NCBI RefSeq assembly: GCF_029892685.1
Contig: NZ_JARXVD010000009.1
Coordinates: 124,001-188,000 of the forward strand
DNA: 64,000 nucleotides
From: Mycobacterium sp. OTB74
GTDB lineage: Bacteria; Actinomycetota; Actinomycetes; Mycobacteriales; Mycobacteriaceae
Reading direction: 5' to 3'
Part shown: positions 17,110 through 25,703 of the stretch, one piece after another
Position numbering within the stretch: position 1 is the first letter of the stretch
Layout: each line of letters starts with the position of its first letter
Notes under the pieces: generated by a model
The model's input: only the letters and a program-made list of their open reading frames with translations
Databases searched by the model: none
What the model was told of the DNA's origin: nothing
Position numbers and translations under genes: made by a program

Positions 17110-17736
17110 TCATTCGCTGTTCCCAGCGATCATTCGGAGCGCCGTGTCATACACCGCCAGTGCGTGAATCTCGAACAGCGCCAACAGATCCACTGAGTCA
17201 CCGCCGATTTCCTTGGCGATGAAAAGTCCGTCGGCACCGGCGATCGCATAGGTCACCAGCTGCTTGACCTGCGCGGCGTCAAGCCCAACGGTCATATCTG
17301 CAAGCGCCTCGTGCAAGGACTCCGCCGCCTGTTCGCGCGTCGACAGAAACATCTCGCGGGCCCGGGGCTCGACCGGTCGGCGCTCCAACGCCAGCATGAG
17401 GCCGAGACGCAAGAAGTCGGGGTTGTCCAGCAACGCTTTCGCGAGCTGCATGGCGAGAGTGATGACGCGTTCGCGTGGCTCGACGCCCGCGGGGAGCTGC
17501 CAGGCCTGCAGCCAGGCGCCGAAGCTGCGCTCGATGACGGCAGCGAGGAGGTCGTCCTTGTCTTTGAAATGCCAGTAGATGGAGCTGGCGGGCAGCCCGC
17601 ACTTCTTGCTGACCAGCCCGATGCTGGTGCCCTCATAACCGCGTTCGGAGGCAATCTCGGTGGCGGCGTCCAGAATTCGCTCGCGGGACTGTTCGCCGTC
17701 GGCGCGCTTGCGGCGAGCCTTGGGTGCTTCGGTCAT
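17110..17736 (-). CDS. TetR-family regulator of the meta-cleavage operon
   Basis: 208 residues from the ATG at 17736, five bases after GGGAG; a GTG two codons earlier is possible. The helix-turn-helix is TSIGLVSKKCGLPASSIYWHFKDKDDLL (shown in two blocks: TSIGLVSKKCG and SSIYWHFKDKDDLL). The effector domain is helical with an LMLALERRP segment. It faces the flavin hydroxylase, and the intervening gap holds two nested palindromes, so it almost certainly represses itself and that operon. The inducer is probably an aromatic pathway intermediate. Confidence 0.9.
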   Translation of the reverse strand: MTEAPKARRKRADGEQSRERILDAATEIASERGYEGTSIGLVSKKCGLPASSIYWHFKDKDDLLAAVIERSFGAWLQAWQLPAGVEPRERVITLAMQLAKALLDNPDFLRLGLMLALERRPVEPRAREMFLSTREQAAESLHEALADMTVGLDAAQVKQLVTYAIAGADGLFIAKEIGGDSVDLLALFEIHALAVYDTALRMIAGNSE

Positions 17737-17758
17737 GTCCACTCCCAGCTCTTGACGC

Positions 17759-17794
17759 TGTAGTGATCGCTACATTACCGTAGCGATCACTACA
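17759..17794. promoter_or_regulatory. Double TetR operator: perfect 15-bp inverted repeat
   Basis: TGTAGTGATCGCTAC and its exact reverse complement are separated by six bases (ATTACC). Each arm is itself a near-palindrome (GTAG-n6-CTAC), so the element can be read as two adjacent dimer sites. It sits between the TetR start (17736) and the hydroxylase start (17812). Confidence 0.85.
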
Positions 17795-17811
17795 GGACAA
17801 GCGGAGGCGCG

Positions 17812-19326
17812 GTGAGCACTCAGGAGACTTACGACGTAGCGGTCATCGGCTACGGCCCGACCGGTGCCACCGCGGCCAACCTGCTTGGTCAGCTCGGCTT
17901 GAAAGTTGTAGTGCTCGAACGGGATCCGGATGTCTACAACCGGGCCCGGGCTATCTCGACCGATGAGGAAGTGCTGCGGATCTGGCAGTCGATCGGGCTG
18001 GCCGAGCGGTTGCAGCGCGACATGCTCCCTGACCGACCGCTCGCATTTGTCGACGCCGCTGGCAGGCCATTCATCGAAACAGTGGTCACGGGCCGCGGCT
18101 CCGGGCATCCGCCCCAGCAGTTCCTGTACCAGCCGGCAGTGGACGCGGTCCTCCGCGATGGCGTGGCCCGCTTCGCGAACGTCGATGTGCTGCTGGAACA
18201 CGAATGCCTACGAGTGGTCAATCGTGGCAGCGATGTCGAACTGATGCTCGCGGATCTGCGCACCGACACCTTCAAACGTTTGAGTGCCCGCTACGTCATT
18301 GCCGCAGACGGGGGGTCGTCGGCTACCCGTGGGCTGCTCGGCGTCGGTTACAGCGGACGCACATACAGCGAACGGTGGGTGGTCGTCGACACCAATGTGC
18401 TCAAGGAATGGGATGCGCACGACCGCTTGCGGTTTCACTGCAACCCACACCGTCCTACGGTTGACTGCCCGACCCCGCTGGGCCATCACCGATGGGAGTA
18501 CCCGGCAATGCCGGGGGAGGATGAGAAGCACCTCGTCAGCGATGAAGCAGTGTGGCAGGTGCTGCGGGACCAGGGGATAACCGCCGAGAACGTCAAGATT
18601 CTGCGTGCCGTGGTCTACAGCCACCATGTCCGTATCGCCGACCGGTGGCGGGTCGGCCGCGTGTTCCTGGCCGGTGACGCCGCGCACGCCATGCCGCCGT
18701 GGATCGGCCAAGGGATGTCTGCCGGAGTCCGCGATGCGGCCAACCTGTGTTGGAAGCTGGCTGCGGTACTGCGTGGACAGACGCCGGAGACCCTGCTGGA
18801 TTCCTATGTGGCAGAACGCAAACCGCATGTTACAGAGGTAACCCGACGCGCGGTACGGGTCGGTCGGCTGATCACCGAACGGCGTCCGCGGCTTGCCGCT
18901 GTCCGCAACCATGTGCTGCGTGCAGTGACCCGGCTACCGGGCGCGGATCATGCGGGGCAGCGGATGATCTGGATTCCCGACGCCCGCTACGCCGACGGCT
19001 TCTTCGCAGCGGCACACCCTGCGGTGGGTTGGCAGATACCGCAACCGAGTGTCGGTGGCATGCCCCTCGACGACCTGATCGGTGGTCGCTGGGTGCTTTT
19101 GCACACCGGCGCGGTGCCGCCGGGTGCCGGGGCCTGGTCCGACATCGGCGTGCAGAGCCTGTACGTCACCGAACCCAGCTTGGCGCGGTGGCTGCGCCGC
19201 CGTAGTGCCGACGCCGTGGTGCTCCGACCCGACGGATTCATCTATGCCGCAACCTCATCCGGAAGACCGATACCAGCGCCGCCGGTCGGGCTGGACGTCA
19301 CCACGCTGACAGGAACCTACGCATGA
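17812..19326 (+). CDS. FAD-dependent aromatic hydroxylase, MhpA-like
   Basis: 504 residues from a GTG with GGAGG upstream. The N-terminal dinucleotide fold is VIGYGPTGATAANLLGQLG and the second FAD motif is GDAAHAMPPWIGQGMSAG followed by RDAANLCWKL, both standard for class A flavoprotein hydroxylases such as 3-(3-hydroxyphenyl)propionate hydroxylase. It would add a hydroxyl ortho to a phenol to make a catechol for the extradiol enzyme at 20192. The stop overlaps the next gene by 4 bp. Exact substrate unknown. Confidence 0.92.
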   Translation: MSTQETYDVAVIGYGPTGATAANLLGQLGLKVVVLERDPDVYNRARAISTDEEVLRIWQSIGLAERLQRDMLPDRPLAFVDAAGRPFIETVVTGRGSGHPPQQFLYQPAVDAVLRDGVARFANVDVLLEHECLRVVNRGSDVELMLADLRTDTFKRLSARYVIAADGGSSATRGLLGVGYSGRTYSERWVVVDTNVLKEWDAHDRLRFHCNPHRPTVDCPTPLGHHRWEYPAMPGEDEKHLVSDEAVWQVLRDQGITAENVKILRAVVYSHHVRIADRWRVGRVFLAGDAAHAMPPWIGQGMSAGVRDAANLCWKLAAVLRGQTPETLLDSYVAERKPHVTEVTRRAVRVGRLITERRPRLAAVRNHVLRAVTRLPGADHAGQRMIWIPDARYADGFFAAAHPAVGWQIPQPSVGGMPLDDLIGGRWVLLHTGAVPPGAGAWSDIGVQSLYVTEPSLARWLRRRSADAVVLRPDGFIYAATSSGRPIPAPPVGLDVTTLTGTYA

Positions 19327-20208
19327 CCATCAGTCTGACCGAGCACACGGTCGCCGTCGGAGGCCGGGAGGTCTTTGTCGCCGAAGCGGGTGCGGGCCCT
19401 GCGGTGCTGTTGTTGCACGGCGGTGGGCCTGGTGCCTCCGGCGTTACCAATTACTCCCGCAATATCGATGCCCTCGCCGAGCATTACCGCGTCCTGGTGC
19501 CCGATATGCCCGGCTACGGGCGTTCCACCAAAGGGATTGACAAGTCCGACCCCTTCGGCTGCCTGGCCGATGCCATGCGCGGTCTGCTCGATGCGCTGGG
19601 TATCGAGACTGCGCATCTGGTCGGCAACTCGTACGGCGGCGCCGCGGCGCTGCGATTGGCGCTGGACACCCCACACCGGGTCGGCAAGCTGGTGCTGATG
19701 GGCCCCGGCGGTATCGGCACCACCCGCGCCCTGCCGACCGCCGGTCTTAACAGCCCTCCTGGCCTACTACGGCGGCGACGGTCCCAGTCGCGACAAGTTG
19801 GCCGCTTTCATCCGGAATTACCTTGTTTACGATGGTGATTCGGTTCCTGACGAGCTGGTCGACATCCGATATGCCGCATCCATCGACCCCGAGGTAGTCG
19901 CAAACCCTCCGCTGACCCGCCCTTCCGGTCCGCAGGCGCTGCGCATCTTGTGGCGCATGGACCTGACCCGCGACCCGCGACTGGCGTCGCTGCAGTCACC
20001 GACCCTGGTGCTGTGGGGACGCGACGACAAGGTCAACCGACCGGCCGGCGGACCCATGCTGCAGAACATCATGCCCAACGCCGAACTGGTGATGACCAGT
20101 CGAACCGGGCACTGGATGCAATGGGAACGTGCCGAGCTCTTCAACCAGCTGGTCGTTGAATTCCTCTCGGACAGAACGGTATTCCCCAGCGATGACCGTA
20201 TTCGGTAA
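19323..20208 (+). pseudogene. Meta-cleavage C-C hydrolase (MhpC/HsaD-like) with a single-base frameshift
   Basis: The alpha/beta hydrolase is split over two frames. Frame one (19323 to about 19755) encodes the oxyanion region LLLHGGGPGASG and the nucleophile elbow GNSYGG. The second frame, ending 20208, holds AYYGGDGPSRDKLAAF, the acid WGRDDK and the His of TGHWMQWE. Removing one C from the CCC at 19754-19756 restores GLNSLLAYYGGDG and a continuous protein of about 294 residues. No other damage is seen. It is either a recent inactivating mutation or a sequencing error. Function would be hydrolysis of the ring-cleavage product. Confidence 0.85.
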
Positions 20209-21181
20209 CGTTCACCTCGGCTATCTGGTGGTCGAGACCCAGAAATTCGCCGACTGGCGGCGGTTCGGTCGTGACGCCATTGGCATGCATGTCGAAGACC
20301 TGGGCGCCGATGCCGCGCGCTTCCGGCTCGACGAACAGCAATGCCGCTTCCTGCTGCTGCGCGGGCCTGCCGAGGACGTCACCACGCTGGGCTGGCAGAT
20401 CGAAGACCACGAGACCTTGGACGAAATACTGCGCCGGGTGCGCCGCGGCGGGGTGCCCGTCACCAACGGTTCTGACGAGGAGGCCGCGCTGCGCGGCGTC
20501 GAGCGGTTGGTGCGCCTGCCCGGCCCCAACGGCCTGACACAGGAGCTGTTCACCCGGGCCCATGCCGGCGGTGAATTCGAGATCGCCGGACGCGGTTTCG
20601 TCACTGGTGAGTTCGGTCTCGGCCACGTCGCCGTCGCCACCACCAAGCCACACCAAGTGCGCGGATACTACGACACGCTGTTCGACGCCAGACTCAGCGA
20701 CTTCATCGACGAAACCATGAGCGGCGTCAAGGTCAAGATTCGGTTCCTGCGGGTCAACCGGCGTCACCACTCGGTGGCCATCGCCGCGGTTAATCGGCTG
20801 CCGATCAATCCGATCCGGACCCGGGTACAGCACCTCAACATCCAGGTCGCCGAGCTGGAGGATCTGACGGCGAGTTATCGACAGGTCCGCGAACTCGGGT
20901 TCGACCTGGCACTGGACATGGGGCAGCACACCAACGACAAAGAGCTGTCGTTCTACGCGGTCACGCCGTCGGGCTTCGAATGGGAAGTGGGGTGGAATCC
21001 GCTCGTCGTCGACGAATCGACCTGGCAGTCAACGACCCATCAGGGCATCAGCATCTGGGGACATACTCCCCGTCGGCAGAGCATTGGCGACAAGCTCGAA
21101 CAAGTGAAGATCGTTGCGCGGTCCCTGCGGCACCACGAAGACACCGTCCCCGCGCTGGCCGGCGCGGGCATACCCGACTGA
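20192..21181 (+). CDS. Extradiol (type I) catechol dioxygenase, BphC/HsaC-like
   Basis: 329 residues from the ATG at 20192, overlapping the hydrolase end by 17 bp. Two VOC repeats. Iron ligands are His145 (GLGHVAV), His214 (VQHLNIQV) and Glu265 (GFEWEVGW). Second-sphere residues His193 (NRRHHS), His246 (GQHTND) and Tyr255 match the BphC layout. It cleaves a catechol next to the hydroxyls, using Fe(II) and O2. The ring-cleavage product should go to the neighbouring hydrolase, whose gene is broken here. Confidence 0.94.
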   Translation: MTVFGNVHLGYLVVETQKFADWRRFGRDAIGMHVEDLGADAARFRLDEQQCRFLLLRGPAEDVTTLGWQIEDHETLDEILRRVRRGGVPVTNGSDEEAALRGVERLVRLPGPNGLTQELFTRAHAGGEFEIAGRGFVTGEFGLGHVAVATTKPHQVRGYYDTLFDARLSDFIDETMSGVKVKIRFLRVNRRHHSVAIAAVNRLPINPIRTRVQHLNIQVAELEDLTASYRQVRELGFDLALDMGQHTNDKELSFYAVTPSGFEWEVGWNPLVVDESTWQSTTHQGISIWGHTPRRQSIGDKLEQVKIVARSLRHHEDTVPALAGAGIPD

Positions 21182-21252
21182 CCCCGCGATTTGTGCACGA
21201 TTTTGGGCGCTCAGCACACGTTTTCGTGCACCAATCACTACAAGGAGGCACT

Positions 21253-22281
21253 GTGAACCGGATTGACACCCACCATCACATGATTCCGGCGGACTACCGA
21301 AAGGTGTTGCAGCAAGCAGGTATTGACGACACGGGTGACCGGGCGCTACCGCGGTGGAGTCCAGAGGAATCGCTGCAGACCATGGACGAGCTCGGCGTCG
21401 CAACGGCGATCCTGTCGGTGTCGACTCCAGGTACCACCATCCTGCCCGCGGCCGCCGATGCCGCCGCGCTGGCCCGTGACCTCAACGACTACAGCTCTGA
21501 ACTGGTTGCCGCCCAGCACGGTCGGTTCGGGTTCTTCGCCACCGTGCCAATGCCGCACCTGGACGAAGCGGTCACCGAGACGGTGCGTGTACTCGACGAC
21601 CTGGGCGCCGATGGGGTGACGCTGCTGGCCAACAGCAGCGGCACCTACGTGGGGGCCGACGGCCAGGACGCGCTGTTCGCCGCGCTCGACCAGCGGGGAG
21701 CCGTGGTGTTCATCCACCCCGCCGAGCTTTCCGGCCCCGCGGTGCCCGGCGTGCAACCGTTCGCCGCCGACTTTTTACTCGACACCACCCGAGCTGCCTA
21801 CCTGCTGGTGCGGAATGGCATCAGGCGGCGGTACCCGAACATCAAGTTCATCCTGAGCCATGCCGGCGGCTTCGTGCCCTATGCGTCGCACCGGATGGCG
21901 GTGTCCATCACCGGTGATGTCGGTGGCAGTCCGGCCGACCATCTCGATGATCTGGCCGGCTTCTATTTCGACACCGCGCTGTCGTCCAGCGCGGCGGCGC
22001 TGCCCTCGCTACTGGCGTTCGCCAAGCCCGGTCACGTCACATTCGGTTCGGACTTCCCGTTCGCGCCGGTCGGGGTGAGCAAACTTTTCGCTGCCGGGTT
22101 GGAGAACTACGGCGGATTGTCGGCGACCGAGCAGGACGCCATCGACCGGGCCAATGCGCTGCGTTTGTTCCCGAGGTTGGGCACAGCGCCGACGCTGCCG
22201 GAGCCGTCACTGATCGAGCAGGTCCGCCACACGGCCAGTCGGCTGGTGATGCGCGGGGTGGCCCGGCTCATGACGCCGTAG
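21253..22281 (+). CDS. Amidohydrolase-2 family protein (ACMSD/resorcylate decarboxylase-like)
   Basis: 342 residues from the GTG at 21253, six bases after AAGGAGG. It begins NRIDTHHHMIP with the metal-binding His-x-His, then FIHPAEL, FILSHAGGFVPY and FGSDFPFAP with the metal Asp, the complete set for the ACMSD-like TIM-barrel group. Members decarboxylate aromatic or semialdehyde acids or open rings by hydrolysis. As last gene of the meta-cleavage operon it may act on a carboxylated catechol precursor, or replace the broken C-C hydrolase. Confidence 0.9.
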   Translation: MNRIDTHHHMIPADYRKVLQQAGIDDTGDRALPRWSPEESLQTMDELGVATAILSVSTPGTTILPAAADAAALARDLNDYSSELVAAQHGRFGFFATVPMPHLDEAVTETVRVLDDLGADGVTLLANSSGTYVGADGQDALFAALDQRGAVVFIHPAELSGPAVPGVQPFAADFLLDTTRAAYLLVRNGIRRRYPNIKFILSHAGGFVPYASHRMAVSITGDVGGSPADHLDDLAGFYFDTALSSSAAALPSLLAFAKPGHVTFGSDFPFAPVGVSKLFAAGLENYGGLSATEQDAIDRANALRLFPRLGTAPTLPEPSLIEQVRHTASRLVMRGVARLMTP

Positions 22282-22424
22282 CTGCGGGAGTTCTGAGTTA
22301 CTCCGGCGGTGGTGGGCGGCCGCCCCGATATGACCAGGTGGACATGTCGCCGGGCAAATGCGCACGGGCGTGATGTGAAAGCAAACCCACTGGGCTGAAA
22401 AAGTGAGGCTTGCCACATTCGTCA

Positions 22425-22452
22425 AACCAACCTACTGTGTGTTCGGTTGGTT
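22425..22452. promoter_or_regulatory. AACCAACC...GGTTGGTT inverted repeat before TetR gene
   Basis: AACCAACC at 22425-22432 faces GGTTGGTT at 22445-22452 across 12 bases, and a further GGTT follows. It lies 23 bp upstream of the TTG start of the TetR gene at 22475, so it is a likely autoregulatory operator. Nothing else stands out in 22282-22474. Confidence 0.55.
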
Positions 22453-22474
22453 GGTTCGAACGAGGGATTTTGCT

Positions 22475-23092
22475 TTGACTGAGCCGGATGCTCCGAGGCC
22501 TTACGCCTCGCTGCTGGCCAAGGGTGAGGACCGCAAGCAGCGGATTCTCGAGGTCGCGGAGCGCATGCTCGCCCGCAATGGCTGGCGCAGCACCTCGTTG
22601 GCGCAGATTGCGCGGGAAGCCGGCGTGAGTCCGGCCGGCCTGCTGCATCACTTCGAGTCCAAGGAAGCGCTGCTGGACGCCGTGCTGGATCTGCGCGACG
22701 ACGACGACAACGCGCACGCCAATCTGTCGGGCGATCTGCCCCACGAGATCGGGCGGGTGGCCGAACGCTTCGTCCGCGCGCCGGAGCTGGTGGGCACCTT
22801 CACAGTGCTGCTGATCGAGAACATCGCCGCCGACGCGCCGTTGCACGACCGACTGCTTGGCCGTCAGCGCATGGCCAGCAGCATCGTCGCCGACATCATC
22901 CGCACCGGCCAGGACGATGGCCGCTACCGCACAGACATCGACGCGGCCGTCAAGGCCGTGGAAATCCTGGCATTTATCAACGGAATGGAGACCGCATGGC
23001 TACTCGACCCTTCGATTCCACTGGTCGCGGTGTTCAAGGGGTACGCCGACTGCCTAGCTCGCGACTTCGCCGTGGAGCAGGTGATCGCGTGA
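22475..23092 (+). CDS. TetR-family regulator
   Basis: 205 residues from the TTG at 22475, with GAGGGA upstream; an upstream ATG at 22403 would place the operator inside the coding region. Helix-turn-helix: TSLAQIAREAGVSPAGLLHHF. The rest is a helical effector domain with no recognisable ligand signature. It overlaps the following unknown gene by 4 bp (GTGA), so regulator and partner are co-translated. Confidence 0.88.
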   Translation: MTEPDAPRPYASLLAKGEDRKQRILEVAERMLARNGWRSTSLAQIAREAGVSPAGLLHHFESKEALLDAVLDLRDDDDNAHANLSGDLPHEIGRVAERFVRAPELVGTFTVLLIENIAADAPLHDRLLGRQRMASSIVADIIRTGQDDGRYRTDIDAAVKAVEILAFINGMETAWLLDPSIPLVAVFKGYADCLARDFAVEQVIA

Positions 23093-23625
23093 CCGCGGTA
23101 CCGGAGGCCGACATGCGGTACCGCCTCGACGTGGTGGCGCCCAGTGTGGCCGACGTGGTCAGTGCCGCCGGCGGCTGGTTGGTCGACCGGGTCATGGCCG
23201 GCTGGGACGTGACCGTGTTGATCCCCAGCGAGCGCTCCGCCGACGACCTGCGTCCGTTGCAGATCCTCGGCGTCGAGATCGGAGATTTGGAATCCGCAAT
23301 GCAGGTGTGGGAAGAGCGGCCGCACCCGCAGACCGTTGCGGTGGCCGCCGACCTGTTCGCCAGCGACGAGCGGGTGCGCGACGGCGTGCTCGGCGCGTTG
23401 GAGCAGGGGCTGACCGAGGTGACGCTGTGGGGCGAGAGCTGGCCGGCTGAGCTGGATGCCACCGTTGACGTCGTGCAACACGAATTGAGCGCTGCGGCAC
23501 GGGCTTTCAAAACCCAGGCGATGACTGCCATCGGGGCAGGCGGGGCCGTGGACGGTGTCGAGGTGTTCCGCTGCGGCGTCATGGCGTGTCCGTCGGTGGC
23601 CGCCGACCTGGTGCCGGCCAGCTAG
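23089..23625 (+). CDS. Conserved protein of unknown function coupled to TetR
   Basis: 178 residues from the GTG at 23089, overlapping the TetR stop. The sequence is Ala/Val/Asp-rich, with DVVSAAGGWLVDRVMAGWDV early and VTVLIPSERSADDLRPLQIL after it. No signal peptide, membrane segment or catalytic motif is visible. I do not recognise a domain. Its fixed position after a regulator suggests a role in sensing or in the same physiological response. Confidence 0.75.
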   Translation: MTAVPEADMRYRLDVVAPSVADVVSAAGGWLVDRVMAGWDVTVLIPSERSADDLRPLQILGVEIGDLESAMQVWEERPHPQTVAVAADLFASDERVRDGVLGALEQGLTEVTLWGESWPAELDATVDVVQHELSAAARAFKTQAMTAIGAGGAVDGVEVFRCGVMACPSVAADLVPAS

Positions 23626-23642
23626 GATTGGTACGCGCCGAA

Positions 23643-23691
23643 CGTGCGCTCGGGTGCGAAGAACTCGTGAAAGTTCGCACCCAAGCGCACG
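23643..23691. terminator. Bidirectional terminator hairpin
   Basis: Arms 23643-23660 and 23674-23691 pair at 17 of 18 positions (CGTGCGCTC / AAGCGCACG ends) around a 13-base loop. It lies between the + gene ending 23625 and the - gene ending 23701, filling almost all of the gap. Confidence 0.75.
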
Positions 23692-23700
23692 GTCGGTGAG

Positions 23701-24663
23701 CTAGATGGTGACCAGAACCTTGCCGATCGCCTCGCCGTCGGCCACGTGTCGCAGTGCGGCGGCGGTGTCCGAAAGGGAGTACTGCTTTCCGATGTGAGGT
23801 GTCACCACTCCGGATGTCAGCAGTACCTGCAATTCGGTCTCGTTGCGGGTGAACTCCGCGGACGGGACGTCCTGGAACTGGAAGCCCAGGACGTGAATTC
23901 CTTTGACCAGCACCAGGTTCAGTGGAATCCGAGGAATGGTCCCGGACGCATAACCCACCGTCACGAACCGTCCACCGCGGCCCAGCGCCCGCAGTGCCGG
24001 TTCGGACAACTCACCGCCGACAGGATCGATCACGGCGGCGGCACCACCGGGCAGGGCCTCCTTCAAAGCAGCTCGCAGATCGACGTTGCGGTAATTGATC
24101 GTGGTGCCGGCCCCGTGTTGGATTGCCGCGTCCAGCTTTTCGTCCGACGACGCCACCGCGGTGACCCGGGCGCCCAGGGCGGTGGCCAGGGCCACGGTGG
24201 CCAGGCCGACGCCGCCACCGGCGCCGAGCACCACGACATCGTCGCCGGCGCAGACCCGGGCCATCGAACGCAGGCAGTGATACGCGGTGCGGAACGCCAC
24301 CCCGCAGGCAGCCGCGGTGGCGTCGTCCAGCCCAGCTGGGATCGGTGCCAGCGCCGCAACTGGAACACACACATGCTCGGCGAACGCCCCGTACATCGCG
24401 GTACCGGTCACCCGGTCGCCGATGGCGAAACCCGTTGCACCGTCACCTAATGCGGTGACAACGCCGGCGAACTCGCTGCCCGGCACGAAAGGTGGCGGCA
24501 CACTGACCTGGTACTGGCCGGCCACCAGCAGCACGTCCGGAAAGTTCACCGCCGCGACCGCCACCTGCACGCTGACCTGGCCGGGCTCCGGTGTGGGGGA
24601 GTCAAGCTCGCAGACCTGCACCACTTCGGGCGGGCCGTACTTCTGACACACCGCTGCGCGCAC
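23701..24663 (-). CDS. NADPH:quinone oxidoreductase-like MDR protein
   Basis: 320 residues of the medium-chain dehydrogenase/reductase fold without zinc ligands. Landmarks are AVNFPDVLLVAGQYQ, PGSEFAGVVTALG, the nucleotide-binding VLGAGGGVGLATVALA and VIDPVGGELSEPALR. Zinc-independent members reduce quinones or act as enoyl-thioester or 2-alkenal reductases. It ends the TetR/dehydrogenase/kinase operon, three bases after the kinase stop. Confidence 0.9.
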   Translation of the reverse strand: MRAAVCQKYGPPEVVQVCELDSPTPEPGQVSVQVAVAAVNFPDVLLVAGQYQVSVPPPFVPGSEFAGVVTALGDGATGFAIGDRVTGTAMYGAFAEHVCVPVAALAPIPAGLDDATAAACGVAFRTAYHCLRSMARVCAGDDVVVLGAGGGVGLATVALATALGARVTAVASSDEKLDAAIQHGAGTTINYRNVDLRAALKEALPGGAAAVIDPVGGELSEPALRALGRGGRFVTVGYASGTIPRIPLNLVLVKGIHVLGFQFQDVPSAEFTRNETELQVLLTSGVVTPHIGKQYSLSDTAAALRHVADGEAIGKVLVTI

Positions 24664-24665
24664 GG

Positions 24666-25703
24666 CTAACCCCGGTAGTCGGTCGAGGCAGCCAGCTCAG
24701 CCGCAGACGCCATCAACTCGGGCACGATCGGACCGAATGCCTGCAGCTTGATGTCATCGCCGGCCCGCTGGAAGCCCTGCTCCAGCACGATGGCCAGCTT
24801 CCACTTGGCCAGGATCAGGTAGTAGTCAAGGTCATCGACCTGACGCCCCGACACCGCGGAGTAGTGCGCCACCACCTGATCGCGGGTCGGCATGTAGCGC
24901 ATGTCGACGTAGCCGGTATCGGAAGCCTCTGCGGCAGAAGGGTCCTCGGGCCAGCTCTGGACCATCCAGGCCAGGTCCAGCTTCGGGTCGCCGACGGTAC
25001 CCATCTCCCAATCGACCAGTGCCGCCAACTGCGCCGGACCGCCGTGCCGGTACATCACGTTGGCGAACTGGTAGTCGCCATGCATGAGGCCGGGAATGAA
25101 ATCCATTGGCGCGTGGTGGCGTAACCAATCGGTAGCCTCGTCCATACCCTCGATGTTGCGGCCCTTGATGCGGTCGAAGAAGCCGGTCCAACGCTGGACC
25201 TGGCGTTCGTGGAAACCTTCCGGGCGACCCAGATCCTGCAGTCCCTTGGCCTGCCAGTCCACCTTGGACAGCAGCGCGATGCCCTCGGCCAGTTGATAAC
25301 TCAGCCCGGCGCGCAGCTCATGATCGGAATCGAACGGCTCGGGCCAGGTGCGGTGGTCCATCGGTGACCAGCCGTCTACGAAGCCCATGACATAAAACGG
25401 CCGCCCTAAAACCGAAGCATCCGAACAGACTCCGATGGCTTTGGTGTGCGGAACCTCGGTATCGTCGAGAGCCTCGATGATCCGCCATTCACGCAGGATG
25501 CCCTTGTCCCGGTCGGCCGGGGCGCCCGGGGGTGGGAGCCGGATCACACTGTGGTGCTCTCCGCGGGTGATCAAGTAGATGACGTTCTGGGTGCCGCCGG
25601 AGAGGAACTTGGCTTCGGTCACTTCGCCTTTACCAGGCAGGCCGGCGCCGTCCATCCAGGCGGTGAGCCGGGTGAGGCTTTCGGCGGTCAGGGTCTCGCT
25701 CAC
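24666..25703 (-). CDS. APH-family phosphotransferase (FadE36/LvaA-like)
   Basis: 345 residues with aminoglycoside-phosphotransferase fold. The catalytic loop is GLMHGDYQFANVMYR and the metal-binding segment is LVDWEMGTVGDPKLDLAW; LSGGTQNVIYLIT is the nucleotide-binding region. In mycobacteria such proteins are often named FadE36 although they are kinases. In human ACAD10/11 and in the Pseudomonas levulinate pathway an APH kinase phosphorylates a 4-hydroxyacyl group so that an acyl-CoA dehydrogenase-like partner can remove it (established). The 4-bp overlap with the dehydrogenase at 25700 supports that role here. Confidence 0.9.
   Translation of the reverse strand: MSETLTAESLTRLTAWMDGAGLPGKGEVTEAKFLSGGTQNVIYLITRGEHHSVIRLPPPGAPADRDKGILREWRIIEALDDTEVPHTKAIGVCSDASVLGRPFYVMGFVDGWSPMDHRTWPEPFDSDHELRAGLSYQLAEGIALLSKVDWQAKGLQDLGRPEGFHERQVQRWTGFFDRIKGRNIEGMDEATDWLRHHAPMDFIPGLMHGDYQFANVMYRHGGPAQLAALVDWEMGTVGDPKLDLAWMVQSWPEDPSAAEASDTGYVDMRYMPTRDQVVAHYSAVSGRQVDDLDYYLILAKWKLAIVLEQGFQRAGDDIKLQAFGPIVPELMASAAELAASTDYRG

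Noticed and set aside
20980..21252. Upstream extension of the amidohydrolase over the end of the extradiol dioxygenase
   Set aside because: The GTG at 21253 has an ideal AAGGAGG site and gives the normal NRIDTHHH start.
22403..22474. Longer start for the TetR gene at 22403
   Set aside because: It would place the AACCAACC operator within the coding sequence and add residues that match no TetR.
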